64,000 nt of DNA from Anisus vortex (Eukaryota; Mollusca; Gastropoda; Planorbidae): contig OX421495.1 in the NCBI GenBank assembly GCA_949126835.1, forward strand, positions 2,230,552 through 2,294,551, written 5' to 3'. Position 1 is the stretch's first letter. Each line of letters starts with the position of its first letter. Of this stretch, positions 54,601-60,600 are shown piece after piece. The notes below the pieces were generated by a model. It was not told where the DNA came from. It saw only the letters and a program-made list of their open reading frames with translations, and did no database searches. The translations under genes and the position numbers were made by a program.

Positions 54601-57600
54601 GAAAATAACAATTTTTATTTACACATCTTAGCCCCCCCCCCTTCCCCCAATTTCTTGGACCAAAAAATTTAGTTTAAAAAGTGCGGTTTATACTTGAGAT
54701 TTTAGGGTTGTCAAATGCTTTCCCAAATGATACAGTTCTGTTACAAGCTTTGCTTGTAAAATAAATACATTTAGGTAATAAACAATACAGATGTAAAAGT
54801 TACTTACAGTAGTTTTAGATAAAACAATCATTGTCGGTGCTTCGTTGACATTAGTCAGCACAATATTAAACGTCTTGTTGGCAGAGAGGCCCGCACGACT
54901 GGTGCTCACTGTAGTGATGACAAGCTTTGATGGAATGTAGTTTTCAAAGTCAAGTTTAGAGGAGGGGGTCGTCTGTGGACAAAGTTACATGAAATAAAGA
55001 TGATGATAATAATTACACAACCTCATACAAAATATTTCAGTAATAGGAACATTGGCAACAAACTCATTTGTCTGATGTAGCCTGGGATAGATCTAAGAAG
55101 CTTTGGAGTACAAGAAATAAATTTTTCACAAAAAATACTTTACTGCGTTGAAAATACAATTACCAATAATATAGTCATTTAGAAAAAAAACAAAAAAACA
55201 TTGAAGATAGAGAGACTTATAATTTTACAGACTCTCCTTCTAGACAGAAGATTATTATGTCCACTAGGCCCAAAACTTCTGCAGGGCGGAAGGGATTCGG
55301 CGGCGGCAGGGCTAGAACCAGGGCCGCTTTGTTGACAGTCTGATGAACTGCAAGACCATAGCCGTAGCTGGTCTTCAGTTTAGAGATGCAGCTGTGTATC
55401 TCTTTCTATATACAAGCTACCGCACTAGTCAATAAGACTTCATTTTCCTACATTTTGAAACTAATTTTTCTTAAACCTTAATCTGTAATCAACAAATTTA
55501 TACATTTTTGTATATGACAACTGAGTTATTTTATTAAACAGATTATAATTCTTACAGACAATGAGTTCCCGTCTATCCTGAATTGGTTAGCCATCGGACC
55601 AGAGAGAAAATAATTATACACGTCATCCACATCTTCATCAACTGTTTCTAAAACTGCCACTGTGGAATTTTTGCTGTTTTCAGGCACAAGAATGCTTTCC
55701 GCAAAATTGCCATTGACAAGTATATCCTGAAACAAGAAATATGTAGGTGAAAGAATCTACTTTACTTCTTACCTTATACATGTGCAAACAGTATTTTTTT
55801 TTATAAAAGATAAAAGTTATAATAGAAGTTAAATATTAAGTGAAATAACTTAATTTAATGTGTAATTGTAACTTTAAAGATAGTAAAGTTGTATAAAAAT
55901 ACTTAAAATGATAATAAAATAAAAACACTTTTCTAAGCAAGTACTAATTCATTTATGTTTTGGTTCTTCCTGTGTAGCACTTTGGCTTGGAATGGGTTGG
56001 CTGTAAACTAGTCTAGTTGGAAAACTTAAAATTTTAACATCATGACATGACTCATACCACAGAAATTCTCAAGTCACAATAATTTCCCCCCTAGATTGAA
56101 CATCTAAGTCATAACATTTGATATAAATACTTACAAGGAATACTTATGGACGTTGTAAAGCATTAAGACTAAGGTTGGAAGTCAATTTACTACTGAGAAT
56201 ATGTATCCATAATAGTGGTGAATAAGGGATACATTTTTTACCAGGCCATGGCATAAAAGAAAAGTACAAGAAAGGTGTGATGATGCGGGATAGTGTGGCC
56301 AGTACGATGCTCTCGTGACTGTAGTGCTCACACGTTGAGTTCCCTACCTCACTTGGTTCGTTGGTCTAGAGGTCGATGGCAATGTTTTAGACCAGGCAAT
56401 TCTCCGTGACAACGCTCAATATTTTTATTTGCGTACTATCTATCAAGCAGAGTCAGTATCTTCTCTCACAATCACTCCAATGACAAACGAATTAAGAAAA
56501 CAGACTATCAGCTTTAAGTGAATAGACTATACGTTTAATCCGTAATAACATGTAGATATCAACATATAAATCATCAGACACATCAATCCAAACGACAGCT
56601 GTATTCTGAAGAGTCTACGTATAGGTTAAATATCCAAAGAGTGAACATGAATTAGTAAGAAATAATAAGTACACAGAATGATATTAGCACAGTATTCCAG
56701 ATAATCCGAAATCAGTCACATGTCATAGATAATCTGGCTTCCCGAGTGTCTGTGTGAGACTGGGTGTGTGTGTGTGGAGTCAAGTCTACACAATATATAT
56801 ATAGGAATAAAATGGTAGTCAGGGTCGGTCCTTCGTGTCGTCATCAGCCGCTGGTCCAATCAGTACAAATGTGCACACCCACTCATCGACCAGTCATCTG
56901 TCAATCACCACTATCTCAGGGGCGTGTCTGGCTGAGCACCGCTATTATGTCCCTTTGTCTTGTCTCCTATTCGGTCGGCATCTACAAACGCTCAGGTCAC
57001 ACCTCTTACCACATTTCCCTTATCTTTGTATATCTCGTGTGCTTCATGCGAGTCATTCGCCCCCAGACATACCTGATGGTTATCTGTAAGGTATCTCTAT
57101 ATTCTACCCCACCTAGACAAAAGGCGCTTAAAAGGTCCACGCATAAGGCGGTGAAGTCAAAGGGCAGGTAACTCAGTAAGATTATCAAAAGGCAAGATGC
57201 AGTAGATAGCCCCGGCGTGAGGTCCGTCTCAAACAAAGGAAAGACAGGGGAGCGGTAGTTCCTTGACCAGGTCGTGTTGACACAAAGGAAAAACATGGGA
57301 TATCCCGCCACCGGAGTGGGGAGGGACAACGAAGGTGGGAAGGGGGAGATTTACGCCCTGCCTACCTAACTATATACAAAGGTCATAGCATTAAATTATA
57401 AGTACTAAAATATGACGCTATAATAAATGTCACATCATGACAAAAGGATACATCATGCAATAAAACAACACATTGGTCTTTTAGCCATAGTGAAGACAGA
57501 AAGCTAGAGTGGTATGCAGTATGGCCACATCACAAGATTGTGAGGGCTTGCCAAAACAATCTTACAGGGCACTACCAGGGGAGGAAGAAAGAGAGAGAGA

Positions 57601-60600
57601 GAAAGACAAGGGGGAAATGATGGGAAGACCATTTCAGGGAGAGGATGGGATTAAGACTGTGCAACGCAATGAGAAGAGTGGAGAGACAAAAAAGAATGGA
57701 GGAGGAAACCCCAACGATACAAAAGACTGAAACCAAGGATGTAAAAACTGATTGTGTAGCCATCACATCATTTAACAATCATTCACCCTTTTTATTGTGC
57801 TGCATGACACTTCCCTGCAAAAAACAATTGTCTAAAGCTTAGCTTGATATAAATTGTTAACTTCTTACTTTGGGTGGATCGTCCATATTAATGACTGATA
57901 TATTAACAACCAGCTGAGCAACCAAACGAAGTGAATCTTGGGCTGTAATGTTCAGCAAGACAAACTGTGTTTCTTCATAGTTAAAGCCTGCCAGGTTCAC
58001 TAGTTTTCCAGAACAGTAGTTGGTATTGTTACCCTGAAGAAAATAAAATAACATTAAAGCCGCAAATCATCTTCAGATTAAGGACAAGTCACAGCAAGCT
58101 GAAGCAGCACATGTTCGGCAAACTACAAATTGGAACAAGTGAAATGTGTCCCTGCGGAACAGCTCCAGAAAATACAGAGCATGTTCTTCAGACCTGCCCC
58201 CCCCCCCACCATCCCGTGTATTACTATACCCGGTCAAACATATGGCCCCAAGAAACTTCCCTTAAATGACAAACTATATTGTGAACTGGAGCACCTCCCA
58301 GCAATTTAGCAGTTTATCACAAGAATTGGACTTGTTGCTTAAATCCTCCCAACATGTAATTCAGAACAAGAGAAAAAAAAAGAAATGCAATGTAATTCAT
58401 GTTAAAGTTATACTGTTAACTAATATAAAAGTATCCACTTGTGTAGAAATCACAAAAATGACTTACTGTCATGACAGTGCACTTTGGAGAAATGATACGG
58501 AATTTGTCACTGCTGACGGTAAAAGTGATATTGTCACCTTTGTCTGGGTCAAGAGCTGACAGAGTGCCGATCACAACAGCTAAATGAAAGCAAAGTATTG
58601 TTTGACTAGGCAAGAGATGTCATTAAAGTAAAATATTTACATGTGATTTTTTTCAGTTTAAAAAAAGCAGTTAGTAACTGATTGATATCATAGTTTAGTT
58701 GCCTTTTTAAGAAAATTTAATAGAAGAAATATTCATTGGTTTTTGCATACCAAGAGTATGCAGCCAAAACAATACTCAGATACCATTGTGGACTCCACAA
58801 CTTGTACCTAATTCTTTACATTAGGCCTATTTGTTTTACAATAACTTACAGTATTATAAACTTCTAAAATAATGACGGGAAAATATTATGTTAAAAATAT
58901 TACATAGTACAAATAATTAAGTAATGTAAATAATATTCTTTTAATCAAACCTTACTTATCAAGAATATGTAGATTTTTTTTTTTTTATTAGTTAAAAAAA
59001 CTATAGATTTCTTGACAACATTATCTTTTAAAATTTGCAAGTTTTATCAGTTAACATTGTAATGAAAAGGACAGAAGAGCAAAAAGTGAGGTAGTAATAA
59101 TAGGCCTACACAATAATAATAAAAAACAACACAATAACAATTTGTTACAATGCTCAGATAAACATAACGAGAAAAACCGTTTCCTCATCCCTTATGAGAA
59201 AACAAATGCATCTAAGTACTCTTTCTTCCCAAGCGGCATCCAGGCATGGAATGGGTTAACTGAACAAACCAGGAAAACGAATAACTTAACATCATTTAAA
59301 ATATTAATAAAAATGTAAGACTAGATTCAGACCATGGATGGGCGTAGGTTGCAATAATCTTCTTTATAGAAGGAGCGTCTGTATTATATAAGATAGGAAA
59401 GCAAACGAAATAATATTTTGAAAGAGTAAACTTCTCTAGAATGGTGGCTGATCTTCTCTGGACTAATTTACCTTGAATATTTTCTTTTACTATTGGTTTA
59501 TTGGGCGGGTAGTTGGACAAGGAATTGGCCGATGTCAGCTGCAGCATGTATGGCGGCTCATTGACGTCCTGGACACCAAATGTCACATTGACCTCTACCT
59601 GCCGAGGACAAAATTAAAGACAACAACAGATTCATTACAAAATATTTCAGATGTTTTAAATTACTTTCAACAATATTTAACAAAATGTAAAAATTGCTAG
59701 GATAGTTTTGATACATATTTTAAAATCTAGTAAATGAACTAAATGCTTACAACAAAAATTATAATCTTCTTTTTAAACAATCTTTTTACACCTACTCTAC
59801 CAAGGAATTGAGTTACTAATTAACTAGTTCTATCTCCTTTTTTTTCACTTTTCGTGAATTATGCAGTCTTTAACATAATGTCCATTCTATTAACAAATAC
59901 TCTTACAAAGTAAAGTAAAGTACCCGTCGGACCGAGTGATCCATAGGTCCGGTGAAGCAGCGTTCAGCTAGATCCGGTGTACTAGGTGATTGTGTGGCCA
60001 GCACTATGCACAGCCGCCTTTACTTTACCCCAACTAAGGTCAGGTACCCATCAGAGCTGGGTAGACTCAGGGACACCCTCAAGTCCTGGGAAAAAATCCC
60101 GGCTTCACCAGGATTCGAACCCAGGAGCTTTGGATCGCCAGTCGAATGCGCTGCCGCTCGGCTACCGTGCCCCATACTCTTACACAGCTTCATGACTATT
60201 TCCTTTTTAAAAAAACAAAGTGAAGAATGAGTTACACTAGAAACAGGTGGAGTCAGATCTGTTCCTCGAACTTTGATCACATATTTGCTAGACTGTGTGG
60301 CTTCATAGTCAAGTGCCACTGTGGAGCTCAAAGTCTCGTTGTTTATAACAAAAATTCCATAAGGATCATTTAACATGTCAAACTTGTACTGTCTGACTTT
60401 ATCCTCGTCTACAGCAACCAACTGCAGCAATGGTTTTCCTGCAGGAGACAAAATAAATTTTTTTAGTCCTGAAACATTTCTAAAACATATAAGACAACTA
60501 CTTAAACCACAGATAAGTGTAGGATGCAATAATCTTTATTATAGATGGAGCATTTGTAACATATAAGACAACTACTTAAACCACAGATAAGTGTAGGATG

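Noticed and set aside
56764..57329. Overlapping frames of 84-135 codons
   Set aside because: They lie wholly within the solo LTR and show no domain.
59906..60174. tRNA gene suggested by strong A and B boxes
   Set aside because: The tRNA-like part is followed by a conserved non-tRNA body shared with more than ten copies; it is a SINE head.
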